This document shows positions 8,781-18,220 of a stretch of DNA of 64,000 bases, one piece after another. The notes beneath the pieces are model-generated. The model had not been told where the DNA came from. It saw only the letters and a program-made list of their open reading frames with translations, and did not search any database. The stretch is taken from NCBI GenBank assembly GCA_025800245.1, contig JAOXSA010000253.1:22615-86614 (forward strand). The letters run 5' to 3'. This DNA comes from Amphritea sp. (GTDB lineage Bacteria; Pseudomonadota; Gammaproteobacteria; Pseudomonadales; Balneatricaceae). The position numbers were made by a program, and so were the translations under genes. Positions within the stretch are counted from its first letter, which is position 1, and the number at the start of each line of letters is the position of its first letter.

Positions 8781-9386
8781 ATGACAATAAAAACAATGTC
8801 AGAGATCTTCTACGATCCCCAGCTGGCAATGCAGCATATCCGGGACGAACACCTGAAAGGTACCTCGGAAATTTTCATTACCCTGGCCATACTGGCAGCA
8901 ATCCCACCAATATCCCTGCTCATCGGGACCACTCAGATCGGCTGGAGTCTGACTTTTTCCAGCGAGCCGGTCCGTCTGGCTTTCAGCAGTGCGCTGGCAT
9001 CAGCCATCGCATTCTACTTTGCCCTGTGGGTTTCCCTGGGCGTGGTGGCATACGCCATTCACTGGATGGAGAAAACCTACGGTGGAGAGGCATCACTTGA
9101 ACGCTGTATGAACCTGACTCTGTACACAGCAACCCCACTGTTACTGGCTGGTTTTGCGGGGTTGTACCCGACCTTGTGGTTCTGCGTCGCGGCCGGTATG
9201 GCCGGTCTGGGTTACAGTACTTTCCTGCTGTTTAAAGGGGTGCCGGTGATCATGAAGATCCCTGAAGAACGAGGGTTTCTGTTCAGTGTCTCGATTCTGA
9301 CCGTCGGTCTGGTGACTCTGGTAACACTGCGATCCGCAACTGTATTTATGTGGAACACGGTGATTCCGCTGGTCTATGTCAGCTAA
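8781..9386 (+). CDS. Yip1-family inner-membrane protein
   Basis: 201 residues with about five membrane segments (starting ~residues 30, 66, 110, 134 and 172). The opening (SEIFYDPQLAMQHIRDEH) and layout match bacterial Yip1-domain proteins of the YohC type. GAGGACACTCTC precedes the ATG. Yip1 proteins in bacteria have no settled function. A stem-loop follows the gene. Confidence 0.7.
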   Translation: MTIKTMSEIFYDPQLAMQHIRDEHLKGTSEIFITLAILAAIPPISLLIGTTQIGWSLTFSSEPVRLAFSSALASAIAFYFALWVSLGVVAYAIHWMEKTYGGEASLERCMNLTLYTATPLLLAGFAGLYPTLWFCVAAGMAGLGYSTFLLFKGVPVIMKIPEERGFLFSVSILTVGLVTLVTLRSATVFMWNTVIPLVYVS

Positions 9387-9413
9387 GCGCTGAGCCTGAC
9401 CTGATTTAAAGTC

Positions 9414-9448
9414 CTGCACTTTAACCGCTGCCATTGGTTAAAGTGCAG
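9414..9448. terminator. Stem-loop between convergent genes
   Basis: A 13-bp perfect stem (CTGCACTTTAACC with its complement) around a 9-base loop, between the convergent Yip1 and RND genes. No T-run follows on either strand, so it may be an RNA-stabilising hairpin and not a classical terminator. Confidence 0.5.
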
Positions 9449-9455
9449 CCTGAGT

Positions 9456-12400
9456 TTATGCTGTTTCTGACATCAGCTCCGCGGTTTTGCTCTGTTTGCG
9501 CAAGCGTGCCTTCAGGTAGACAGAATATACACAGGGCACAAACACCAGAGTAACCACAGCGGCCACCATAATCCCCCAGCCCATCACCAGCGCAATGGGC
9601 CCCATGTAGTTATCATAACCGCCTAAGCCATAAGCCAGCGGTATCAGACCTGCAACGGTTGTTACCGTGGTCAGGGATACCGCTCTTAAACGGGCCAGAG
9701 AACCTTCTACCGCAAAAGCCTCAATGTTATCCGGTATGGCGGTTTCCAGTTGTTGCTGATAGTGGCATACCAACACCAGTGAATTATTCACCATAACACC
9801 AACCAGACCGATCGCTCCGACCAGTGCAAAGAAACTCAGAGGCTCTCCGTGCAGATGCAGTACTGTGGCGCAGGCGGCCAGCCCGAACGGCACGATACTC
9901 ATGATGATCAGGCTTTCCCAGATCGAATCAAACAGCAGGATCAGCGCCAGCAATATTGCCACTAATGCCACTGCCAGAGCCGTCAGTAGTCCGTGCAGTG
10001 CTTCACGGGTCTCTTTCGCTTTACCGTTGCTGACCAGACGTACGCCATTGTATTCGCTGATCGGGAATTGTTCCCAGATCTGCGCTTCCACCGCCAGCGG
10101 GTCGGTCAGCGCCTGATCAATCATCCCCGATACGCGGATGCTGCGCTCACCGTTATAGTGTTTAATGGCTGCAGCTGTTTCACTTTCCCGCCACTGCACC
10201 AGGTCGCGGGCTTTCACCATCTGACCATCAGCGGCCCGCAACTCCAGATTTTCCAATGTATTCAGATTACGGTCATCATGTTGCAGCAGCAGACGATAAT
10301 GGACCTCCTCATCACCGGCAAATACCCGGCTGATACGCTCTCCATCAACACTCAGGCGCAGTGTTCTGGCCAGCTCCAGTACACTGATACCGTAGCGGTT
10401 GAGACGCTCATAATCGATATCAGCGACAATCACCGGTCGCTCGTCATCGGTGGCACGGAATACCTTTTTCACACCGGTTCGCTGCTGTAGCCAGTGAGTC
10501 AGATCAGTCGCCATTCGCTCACGATCCGCGTTTTCGCCACCGACAACCATAATATCGACTGGCCTGCCCTTAGGCGGCCCGCCGGCATCCACTTCGAACT
10601 CGACATCGACAAAGCCTTCCAGCTCATCCGCTTGTGCCTGCCACTTCTCAACAATGGCATCAGCGCTTACATCCCGATCATTCGATGGCACCAGGCTGAT
10701 CAGAAACGAGCTATAGGGCGCGCCGACACTGCCATACCAGCGGGCAACGTGCTCTCCCTCTGCCGCGATGATCTGTTCCAGCGCCCGACTATAGCGCCAG
10801 GCATCATCAATATTGGCGCTCGAATCCACCTCCGCTTCCACCTCTATCAGATAGGCTCCCTGAGTCGGATAGAAGATGTAATTCAGCTGCTGCAGAGATA
10901 ACCCGCCACTGCCTATAATCAACACCGCCAGCAGAGGAATGGTGATGTAACGATAACGCACCGCCCGGGTTACTGTGCGCAGATAAAGTGAGCGAAAGCG
11001 AGACTCAGCAACAGCCTTTCTCTGCAGCGGCTTACCGGTGCGTTTGCGTTCCAGAATCGGGCGCAAATGGGACGGCAACACAATCACCACATCGATCAGT
11101 GAGAACAGCAAAGCCAGCCCCACTGTCATCGGCATCACATAGAGCATCTTGCCGGTATTTCCCGGCAGGAACATCAACGGCAGAAACGCCAGGAAGGTGG
11201 TGATCATACTGGTCAGCACTGCTGGCAGAATATCCTTCAGACCATTCAGAATAGCGCTGTTCACCGGTTCACCGGATTCACAGCGGTGGACAATTTTCTC
11301 CGACACCACCACAGCATCATCGACAATAATACCGATGATCAGAATCATCGCAGCCAGGGTATAGCTATCCAGCACCTGCCCCAGTGGTGCCAGAAGTGCG
11401 AACACACCGAGCAGAGAAAATGGGATACCCATTGCCACCCACAGGGCAATATTACGATTCAGCATCAGCGCCAGGGTAATAATCACCAGCACCAGACCGA
11501 CAATGCCGTTATTCTTTACCACATCGAACTTGGACTGGATCTCTACAGACAGATCGAAACCAACCCGGTATTCCACCCGGTCACCGGCCTTGAGTTGCTC
11601 ACGGGCCAGCAGCTCTCTCACCGCTGTCGCGGTCGCGGTGACATCCACCGCATCCGAAGTACGCAGATCAAAAGCGATCACCTGTTCACCGTTGATCGAG
11701 GCATAGCTACCGGGCCGCTCAAAAGATTCGCTTATCTGACCGCTGACATCATCCAACCGGATCACCGGACTCCGGCTGATCTGAACCTCACGCAATGCAT
11801 CAAGGCTCTTAAGCTCTGACAGGGTAATCAGATCCTGCGCCGACTGATAAGACTCCAGACTACCGCCGGTCATCAGCACATTGCGTTCTGTCACTGCCGT
11901 GGCAACATCATCCAGGGTCAGCCCATAGCGGGAGAGCTGAGCCTGATCCACCTCGATCCAGAACTCTTTTTCACGCAGATCGTTGGGCAGTACATTACCG
12001 ATGCCTGGCAGACGTCGCAGCTCCAGTTCCAGAGCGCGGGCATGCTGACGCAGTTGAGCATAGGGAATATCCCCGCTGACCCCGACAATCATAAAATCCA
12101 GACTCGAGGACTTAGTCACCCGGACCCTGGGTGATTCCGTCACACCGGCAGGCAAATCACTGACCCGGCTTACGGCATCACGGATATCCTGCATAGCACG
12201 GGGCACATCTTTAACATCATCTTTCAGCTGTACCCGGATACTGGAAAAGCCATCTTCCGAGGTTGAGGTAAAGGTCTTGATGTCTGACAGTGTCAGCAGC
12301 TCTTTTTCAATCCGGCTGGTGACATTCGCTTCAACATCTTCTGCAGAGGCACCCGGGTAACTGGTTTCAATGCTGGCCGAACCAAAATCGATGACCGGAT

Positions 12401-12512
12401 ACTCGGCCAGAGGCAAACGAATAACCGCATAGATCCCCAGTAATACAACCGCCAGAGTCAGTACATTAGCAGTCATCCGACGACCGATAATGTGAGTCAG
12501 TAGCTGTTTCAT
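9456..12512 (-). CDS. RND efflux transporter permease
   Basis: 1018 residues, full length for the AcrB/MexB class, with 12 predicted membrane segments and two large periplasmic loops. The proton-relay aspartates are present in segment 4 (IIGIIVDDAVVVSE). The family signature near the N-terminus (LAEYPVIDFGSASIETSYPGASAEDVE) is clear. It uses proton-motive force to export hydrophobic or toxic compounds; the substrate cannot be read. Its ATG overlaps the stop of the adaptor gene by four bases, and the operon begins with a two-component system. No outer-membrane factor is encoded nearby, so a TolC-like channel elsewhere must be shared. Confidence 0.9.
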   Translation of the reverse strand: MKQLLTHIIGRRMTANVLTLAVVLLGIYAVIRLPLAEYPVIDFGSASIETSYPGASAEDVEANVTSRIEKELLTLSDIKTFTSTSEDGFSSIRVQLKDDVKDVPRAMQDIRDAVSRVSDLPAGVTESPRVRVTKSSSLDFMIVGVSGDIPYAQLRQHARALELELRRLPGIGNVLPNDLREKEFWIEVDQAQLSRYGLTLDDVATAVTERNVLMTGGSLESYQSAQDLITLSELKSLDALREVQISRSPVIRLDDVSGQISESFERPGSYASINGEQVIAFDLRTSDAVDVTATATAVRELLAREQLKAGDRVEYRVGFDLSVEIQSKFDVVKNNGIVGLVLVIITLALMLNRNIALWVAMGIPFSLLGVFALLAPLGQVLDSYTLAAMILIIGIIVDDAVVVSEKIVHRCESGEPVNSAILNGLKDILPAVLTSMITTFLAFLPLMFLPGNTGKMLYVMPMTVGLALLFSLIDVVIVLPSHLRPILERKRTGKPLQRKAVAESRFRSLYLRTVTRAVRYRYITIPLLAVLIIGSGGLSLQQLNYIFYPTQGAYLIEVEAEVDSSANIDDAWRYSRALEQIIAAEGEHVARWYGSVGAPYSSFLISLVPSNDRDVSADAIVEKWQAQADELEGFVDVEFEVDAGGPPKGRPVDIMVVGGENADRERMATDLTHWLQQRTGVKKVFRATDDERPVIVADIDYERLNRYGISVLELARTLRLSVDGERISRVFAGDEEVHYRLLLQHDDRNLNTLENLELRAADGQMVKARDLVQWRESETAAAIKHYNGERSIRVSGMIDQALTDPLAVEAQIWEQFPISEYNGVRLVSNGKAKETREALHGLLTALAVALVAILLALILLFDSIWESLIIMSIVPFGLAACATVLHLHGEPLSFFALVGAIGLVGVMVNNSLVLVCHYQQQLETAIPDNIEAFAVEGSLARLRAVSLTTVTTVAGLIPLAYGLGGYDNYMGPIALVMGWGIMVAAVVTLVFVPCVYSVYLKARLRKQSKTAELMSETA

Positions 12513-13306
12513 TGACTGCTATCTCCCACAATAGTCTCAGGAGAGAGCGTGACTCTGGCAGAGAAGCCGGGCTTTAGTACGCCCTGGGGGTTGGCGATAA
12601 CCGCTTCGACACGGTAGCCCGGCTTCTGACCTGTTTCTGCTGGCGCAATATGACTGACAGCTGCCTGCTGAGAGAATGCCTCAAGTACCGGCACCTGAAT
12701 CTCAACCTGATCGCCAATATGCAGCTGCTGATAGTCTCTTTCCAACAGATAGAAAACGATTTTCACCTGGTCAATCGCAACCAGCTCCAGAACCGGATCA
12801 CCCGGATTCAGCAGTTGCCCCTGCTCTGCCAGAGTCTGTGATACCACGGCATCGAAAGGTGCCCGGATACGGGTTTTCTTCAGCTCCTGCCGGGCCTGTC
12901 TGACGCCCAGCCGGTTAACCTGTAACTCGGCCTGACTGACATCAAACAAGCGCTGCTGCTCATCCAGCTGGCTGCCGGAAATATTTTTTGCGTTGTAGAG
13001 TTTCTGTAAACGTTCAAGCTGACGCTGATAAGCTTTGCGTTCGGCCTGACTCAGCTTTACCCGGGCCCTGGCCAGATCCACTGTAAGCTGGTAATCAGTG
13101 GCATCAAAGGCCACCAGCGCCTGATCTGCCGTTACCCGGTCTCCCAGCGAGACGGATAACTGATTAACAACACCTGTTACTTCAGCGCTCAGAACCACTT
13201 TCTGAAACGGCTCAATTTCGGCGACCAGAACCGTTGCGGCGCGCAGATTTAAGGAGACAAGCAGAAGCAGAACCACACCGGGAACAGCTTTACAGAGCGC
13301 TTTCAT
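12509..13306 (-). CDS. RND periplasmic adaptor (membrane fusion protein)
   Basis: 265 residues, shorter than the usual ~350–400. It has a signal peptide (VVLLLLVSLNLRAATV), a barrel-sandwich part (VVLSAEVTGVVNQLSVSLGDRV), an alpha-helical hairpin (QLTVDLARARVKLSQAERKAYQRQLERL..., ~residues 73–145) and a beta-barrel (DPVLELVAIDQVKIVFYLLERDYQQL). The C-terminal membrane-proximal domain is largely missing, and there is no lipobox. It couples the RND pump to an outer-membrane channel. Its stop overlaps the pump start. Confidence 0.85.
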   Translation of the reverse strand: MKALCKAVPGVVLLLLVSLNLRAATVLVAEIEPFQKVVLSAEVTGVVNQLSVSLGDRVTADQALVAFDATDYQLTVDLARARVKLSQAERKAYQRQLERLQKLYNAKNISGSQLDEQQRLFDVSQAELQVNRLGVRQARQELKKTRIRAPFDAVVSQTLAEQGQLLNPGDPVLELVAIDQVKIVFYLLERDYQQLHIGDQVEIQVPVLEAFSQQAAVSHIAPAETGQKPGYRVEAVIANPQGVLKPGFSARVTLSPETIVGDSSQ

Positions 13307-13395
13307 AGACCGAGTTACCCCTGAGATTTTTTAAACCATCATGTATGAGGCTGATACTCTAATCTGTAGTGGGTGAAATCAGCGTGAAGCGAGTC

Positions 13396-14658
13396 TCAGT
13401 TAAAGTCGATCTGAATAATGAAGTGGATATCGTCCTGCTTTTTACTCTGAAACTGCCAGTCCAGGGTGGCACAGAGATCAGCAATGATTTTCAATCCGAA
13501 GCCAAAGTGTTCGGTTTTTTCTATCCTGAGCTGATCGATATCGTTAGTTATGATCAATGAGGATCCAGTCAGACAGATATCGATCTGACTGGCCGAATAA
13601 TCAAATGCATTGCGCAAAGCGTTGGCCAGCACCAGCGACACCGCGACCTTATTTTTTTCAATCGGGCAACGATCGCGTATATCAGCAATGACCGCGATCT
13701 CCTTATCCTGATTCAGGGTCTCATACTTACCGATCAGCTCCTGCAACAGCAGCTCCATATCAAAGGGTTCCGGCTCCTGCCAGCGGACTTCACGTTTACT
13801 CAGCAACAGGAATGTCTGAATCACATCCTCCATCTGCTGATTAGCTAATCCGATGCGCTCCATCAACCGTGCTTTGATCTCAGCTGTCTCAGCATCCGGC
13901 TTGTCACTGCAGGCCTGCCATAGTGACAACGATGACTTGGTCACTGCCACCGGAGTACGCAACTCGTGACTGGCATAGCGGGAGAACTGTTTTTCGCGCT
14001 CAACCACCCGATTAATCTTATCGATTACCGTCTCAAATGCGTGACTGATCTCACCGAATTCGTCGTGACGGTCCAGTGGTACAAACACCGGATTATCCGG
14101 GTCAATGTTACGGGCATGTTCTGCCAGCTGCTGTACCGGGTCCGCCAGCCGACGGGCCATGAAGAGCCCCAGCACAGACCCCAGCACGGTGACCGCCGCT
14201 GCGATAATCAGCAGTAACAGCTCAATAGCCGGTTCATATACATCCAGGGTAGCTTTACCTTCAGCAATGTAAACCAGGTAGATACGCCGGGACTCCTGCT
14301 CATGCGCCAGATCAGTTACCAGAAAATGGGTTTCAATTGCCTTACCGTCATAGTGCCCCTGGGGATACCGTTCAAAATATCCGGGCCGGTGCCCATCCAG
14401 CCAGGTCGGGATCTGATCCCGGCCTTCTACCAGTAGCTCAACACCGGAAAGATCATCAAATTGAGGAAATTGTCCCGACTGGGCGTAACTTCTTTCGACT
14501 ACCCGGTAGTAGTTGGTGAGAACTCCTTCCCTGATGAAGTCATCGGTAGAACGCACAATCGAAAAAGCCAGCACACAGAACAGCGCACTCAGGGCGGCAC
14601 TGAACAGAGTCAGCGCCAGGGCAACTTTGTTACGGAAATAGCGGATCATCATCATCAT
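13396..14658 (-). CDS. Sensor histidine kinase
   Basis: 420 residues. Two membrane segments (~13–35 and ~145–170) flank a ~110-residue periplasmic sensor. HAMP (~170–220), H-box FSRYASHELRTPVAV and N-box LVLANALRNAFDYS follow. The G1 box is degenerate (NDIDQLRIE), while G2 (FGFGLKII) is kept and the ATPase domain is compact. Four consecutive ATG codons make the exact start uncertain. The gene lies four bases after the response regulator and 89 bases before the adaptor gene, so it probably senses a pump substrate or envelope stress. Confidence 0.88.
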   Translation of the reverse strand: MMMMIRYFRNKVALALTLFSAALSALFCVLAFSIVRSTDDFIREGVLTNYYRVVERSYAQSGQFPQFDDLSGVELLVEGRDQIPTWLDGHRPGYFERYPQGHYDGKAIETHFLVTDLAHEQESRRIYLVYIAEGKATLDVYEPAIELLLLIIAAAVTVLGSVLGLFMARRLADPVQQLAEHARNIDPDNPVFVPLDRHDEFGEISHAFETVIDKINRVVEREKQFSRYASHELRTPVAVTKSSLSLWQACSDKPDAETAEIKARLMERIGLANQQMEDVIQTFLLLSKREVRWQEPEPFDMELLLQELIGKYETLNQDKEIAVIADIRDRCPIEKNKVAVSLVLANALRNAFDYSASQIDICLTGSSLIITNDIDQLRIEKTEHFGFGLKIIADLCATLDWQFQSKKQDDIHFIIQIDFN

Positions 14659-14662
14659 CGGT

Positions 14663-15331
14663 TCAGGGCTTCAGTCTGAAACCCTTTCCTCTTACGGTTT
14701 CAATGTACCCCTCACCCACAGTCGGATCGATAATCCTGCGCAGCTGATAGATATGGGTTCTCAGGACATCACTGTCAGGGCACTCATCCCCCCATATTTC
14801 ATACTCCAGATCCGAGCGGGTTACGATCTGTGGAGCCTGACTGTAAAGACACTGAAGTATGCGAAACTGGATATTGTTGACCTCCAGTTTCTGATTATCC
14901 CGGCGCACTTCTCCGGTACGGGTGTCGAGCAGGAGATCTCGATACTGGATCTGCCCGATATCCTTACGCTTTCCCCGTGCCGTCAGCGCAGTCAGTCGAC
15001 AGAGCAGTTCATCCAGTTCAAACGGTTTGGTAAGGTAATCGTCGCCACCTGCATCAAAGCCTTCCAGCTTATGTTCCAGCTCGGATTTCGCAGTCAGAAA
15101 GATCACCGGAGTCTGGCAGAACAGCTTCTGCCGCAATTGGCGACAGGCCTCATAGCCGTCGATCCCCGGCATCATGACATCAAGAATAATGACATCAAAG
15201 CTCTCCTCTGCCAGCAGCGCCAGGCAGCGGTTACCGGTATCGACAAAGTCGACCTGATGCCCCTGCAGCTCCAGAAAGTCATAGATATTGCCAGCCAGGG
15301 AGCGGTTGTCTTCTACCAGCAGTACTCGCAT
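14663..15331 (-). CDS. OmpR-family response regulator
   Basis: 222 residues. The receiver domain carries the acidic pair (LVEDN), the phospho-acceptor Asp in IILDVMMPGIDG and Lys in YLTKPF. A winged-helix domain at the C-terminus ends in TVRGKGFRLKP, with the alpha-loop LRTHIYQLRRIID. It is the first gene of the regulator–kinase–adaptor–pump operon, so autoregulation and activation of the pump are likely. Its paired kinase is the next gene. Confidence 0.92.
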   Translation of the reverse strand: MRVLLVEDNRSLAGNIYDFLELQGHQVDFVDTGNRCLALLAEESFDVIILDVMMPGIDGYEACRQLRQKLFCQTPVIFLTAKSELEHKLEGFDAGGDDYLTKPFELDELLCRLTALTARGKRKDIGQIQYRDLLLDTRTGEVRRDNQKLEVNNIQFRILQCLYSQAPQIVTRSDLEYEIWGDECPDSDVLRTHIYQLRRIIDPTVGEGYIETVRGKGFRLKP

Positions 15332-15707
15332 TCATCTTTCCTGTTAAATTACTCTGACACCCCGGGGCAGCGTCGTTCGAGCCCACCCTGCTATCACTAT
15401 AGCCGGGAGCCGGATTAAACATAAGAGAAACAGGATACACGGTTTTTTGTCAAAACAATGTGAACGACTTTAACAACCGCCATACCAATGCCGTTCACTT
15501 AAAGTTGATTCTACAAAAGCGGTTTGACTGGAATTGTAGAGAGGCACGCCCCGTGCCGAAAAAATCTTTTAAATCGGCACGAGGGCGTGCCTCACCACCT
15601 GAAAGCAACGTAAGAAATCCGACACTGAAACAGTAGATTGATACTTTAAAGAAGCTGAGATTCCTTTATCTGGAATGGCTAACGCAGTAAAACAAGCAGG
15701 CTTCGCC
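15332..15707. repeat. Gene-free stretch with long inverted repeats
   Basis: About 375 bases. It contains an inverted repeat GTGAACG/CGTTCAC (15460–15498, with inner TTTAA/TTAAA) and a long near-perfect palindrome GAGGCACGCCC-CGTGCCGA / TCGGCAC-GAGGGCGTGCCTC (15541–15593). The following ~110 bases read in no intact gene. The arrangement resembles a small mobile palindromic element or its debris between two operons. Confidence 0.5.
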
Positions 15708-16238
15708 TTACTCTTCGTAAGGCTCAATCTGATAAGCTTCCATCGTGTAGCCTGAAGTGCCCAGCTCATGGGCAACGGTCTCAACCTTCAGCTCCCCGGA
15801 AATCCAGATTGCATCGTACAGATTTTCAACGTCGGTACCGGGCTCAAATGTCACATGGATCATCTGATTAGACGGCGGCGGTGGCACATGAATACAGGCG
15901 CCGAAATAAGGCACCAGAAAGAACTCTGTGACCCGCAGACCTTCCTCAACCAGCGGCACGACAAATCCGGGAATCTTAATCATCTTGCCATCCATGGACT
16001 CTTCTACCGGTGCAGAGCTGAGCGCTTCCATCAGCGCTTTTAACTTAATCTGCGCCATCGGGTCATAATCATCCAGACTGGCGAACTGGCTCACATCAAA
16101 CAGGCTCTGAAGACTGAAATCAGGAGGCATAAGAGCATCCCATTCCGTTTCAACAACCTCTTTACCGTTAATTGTATTGGCAAACAGTGTTGCACTGAAC
16201 AACACCGCTGCACATCCAAGAATTAATTTCTTTATCAT
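15708..16238 (-). CDS. DUF3299 periplasmic protein of a zinc-uptake cluster
   Basis: 176 residues with a signal peptide (residues 1–20, ending LFANT). The mature part holds the DUF3299 signature PYFGACIHVPPPPSNQMIHV, with one Cys and one His that could bind metal, preceded by KIPGFVVPLVEEG. The start overlaps the end of the ABC permease gene by one base. DUF3299 genes commonly sit with ZrgA-type zinc proteins and a MacB-like ABC pair, so a role in periplasmic zinc handling is inferred from context. Confidence 0.75.
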   Translation of the reverse strand: MIKKLILGCAAVLFSATLFANTINGKEVVETEWDALMPPDFSLQSLFDVSQFASLDDYDPMAQIKLKALMEALSSAPVEESMDGKMIKIPGFVVPLVEEGLRVTEFFLVPYFGACIHVPPPPSNQMIHVTFEPGTDVENLYDAIWISGELKVETVAHELGTSGYTMEAYQIEPYEE

Positions 16239-17497
16239 CAGGTTCTTACCGTCATACCATCGGCCAGTGAATAGCGATAGGCACGATACCCCGGTATCAG
16301 GCCAGCTACAACACCTGCGATAAAGACAGCAATTAACAGTAAAAGTTCTCTCTGAGCCGGCAGACTGAGCGCAACCTGCAAACCGTAAGCCTGCTCCAGC
16401 CAGGGTAACAACGCCAGTAATCCAAGATAAAGTACTGCTGTACCTACCAACAAACCGGCCAGCGTCAGCAGTGCCGTTTCCATAACCAGCAACACCAGAA
16501 TCTGCCAGGGCCTTGCGCCGACAGCCCGGAGGATCGCCAGCTCCCGTCGCCGTTCATTCATGCCGGTTAACAACACTGTCAACATGCCGAACAGTCCCGA
16601 GACGACGACAAAAGCGGAAATAATCAGCAAGGCATTCTCGGCAATCCCGACCATACTCCAGAGTTCCTGTAACGCCACTCCCGGAAGTACTGCCTGTAAG
16701 GGTTCAGCACGATAATTGCTGATAGAGCGTTGTAACTGAAAAGTCGCCAGGCGGGATTTCAGTCCTAACAGAAACGCCGTAATCTGCTTTGGCTCCAGCT
16801 CCCGCTCAGACAGCGGCGTAGTGCCACCGGAGCCGGGAATGTAGGTTCCGGTCTGCCAGTCGATATGAATCGCTTCAATCGCCTGCAGGCTGACATGAAG
16901 CGTATGATCCACAGGAGTACCGGTGGGTGCCAGAATACCGACAACAGTAAATGGCTGGTCTTCATGTTTCGCGAAACTGGTACTGCCTATACCATGAGCT
17001 ATGACTAACTTGTCGCCCATCTGATAGTTCAGTGCTCTGGCCACTTCTGCGCCCAGAACCACATCATGCAGTTGTTCGAACTGCTGTCCCCGGGCAAACA
17101 CTAACGGCCGCTTACGACCATACTGATAGTGCTTAAAGTAGGCTGTTGTTGTGCCCATTACCCGATAGCCTCGGTGGGAATCTCCAAGCGATATCGGTAC
17201 CGACCAGGCCACATGGCGGTTACTGGCGATATCCTGATAACTTTTCCAGCTGACATTATTGGTAGCATTCCCCATACGAAAAACGGAATACAACAACAGC
17301 TGGACTGAACCGGAACGGGCACCAACAATCAGGTCAGTCCCTGAGATGGTGCTGCTGAAACTCTCTTTAGCGCCGGTACGGACTTTTTCAACGCCTAACA
17401 GTAGCATCACGCTGACTGCTATCGAAGCGATCACCATCAATGCCGTCAGACGGCGATTCCAGAGACTTTTCAGAGTCAGGGATAATAACAGGCTCAT
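16238..17497 (-). CDS. ABC transporter permease (FtsX/MacB-like)
   Basis: 419 residues: one N-terminal membrane segment (~18–35), a large periplasmic MacB_PCD-like domain, then three membrane segments near the C-terminus (~280–302, ~322–352 and ~385–408) typical of FtsX/LolC-type permeases. It is translationally coupled on both sides (its stop abuts the DUF3299 start; its ATG overlaps the ATPase stop). These permeases are usually mechanotransmitters and not import channels, so the part it plays in zinc acquisition is inferred from the operon. Confidence 0.8.
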   Translation of the reverse strand: MSLLLSLTLKSLWNRRLTALMVIASIAVSVMLLLGVEKVRTGAKESFSSTISGTDLIVGARSGSVQLLLYSVFRMGNATNNVSWKSYQDIASNRHVAWSVPISLGDSHRGYRVMGTTTAYFKHYQYGRKRPLVFARGQQFEQLHDVVLGAEVARALNYQMGDKLVIAHGIGSTSFAKHEDQPFTVVGILAPTGTPVDHTLHVSLQAIEAIHIDWQTGTYIPGSGGTTPLSERELEPKQITAFLLGLKSRLATFQLQRSISNYRAEPLQAVLPGVALQELWSMVGIAENALLIISAFVVVSGLFGMLTVLLTGMNERRRELAILRAVGARPWQILVLLVMETALLTLAGLLVGTAVLYLGLLALLPWLEQAYGLQVALSLPAQRELLLLIAVFIAGVVAGLIPGYRAYRYSLADGMTVRT

Positions 17498-18198
17498 TAC
17501 ACAGCCTCCCCGGCACGGTTAAGTTGCAGCAGATCGATCTGACGCGGGAATTGCTGCGCCAGCGACTGATCATGGCTGACAAACAGCAGTGTGGAACCGT
17601 TCTGATCACATTCGTTGATCAGCAGTTCGATGAACGCCGCACGGTTGGCACTATCCAGTGAAGAAGTAGGTTCATCAGCGATAATAATTTCAGGACTACC
17701 GATCAGAGCTCTGGCAGCCGCAACCCGTTGTTGCTGACCGATACTCAGATCCGTAACCGGCTGTTGAAGCAAACCACTGAGTCCCAGTTCCTGCAACAGA
17801 CTAAGTCCAGCCTCAGCCACCGAACCATAACGCTGTTCAGCACGCTCCCGGCGTATCTTAGAAAACTGACAAGGTAACTCAACGTTAGCCTGGACCGACA
17901 GATAAGGCAGCAGATTAAACTGCTGAAAAATCAGACCGATATGATCGGCACGGAAACGGTCACGCTGACTGCCGGACAGTGTATTCAACTGCTCGCCATT
18001 CAGGGTGATACTGCCCTGCGGCGCCGGGTGAATCCCTGCTATCAGATTCAGTAGCGTGGTTTTACCACAACCGGAAGGGCCATGGATAAATATCCGCTCC
18101 CCTTGCTCAATACTCAGTTGTGGTATTTCCAGGAGGGCTGGCCTGTCAGGCCAGCCAAACGTGATCTGTTGCAGATCAATCATCCACTTTTCACTCAA
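17497..18198 (-). CDS. ABC transporter ATP-binding protein
   Basis: 233 residues with Walker A GPSGCGKT (40–47), signature LSIGQQQRVAAARAL, Walker B IIIADEPTSSLD and an H-loop histidine in FVSHDQS. It belongs to the LolD/MacB-type subfamily and pairs with the FtsX-like permease immediately downstream. It is the second gene of the ZrgA–ATPase–permease–DUF3299 cluster, so zinc-responsive expression from the upstream Zur-like site is expected. Confidence 0.85.
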   Translation of the reverse strand: MSEKWMIDLQQITFGWPDRPALLEIPQLSIEQGERIFIHGPSGCGKTTLLNLIAGIHPAPQGSITLNGEQLNTLSGSQRDRFRADHIGLIFQQFNLLPYLSVQANVELPCQFSKIRRERAEQRYGSVAEAGLSLLQELGLSGLLQQPVTDLSIGQQQRVAAARALIGSPEIIIADEPTSSLDSANRAAFIELLINECDQNGSTLLFVSHDQSLAQQFPRQIDLLQLNRAGEAV

Positions 18199-18220
18199 TC
18201 AATTAACTCTGAGAGAGTGC

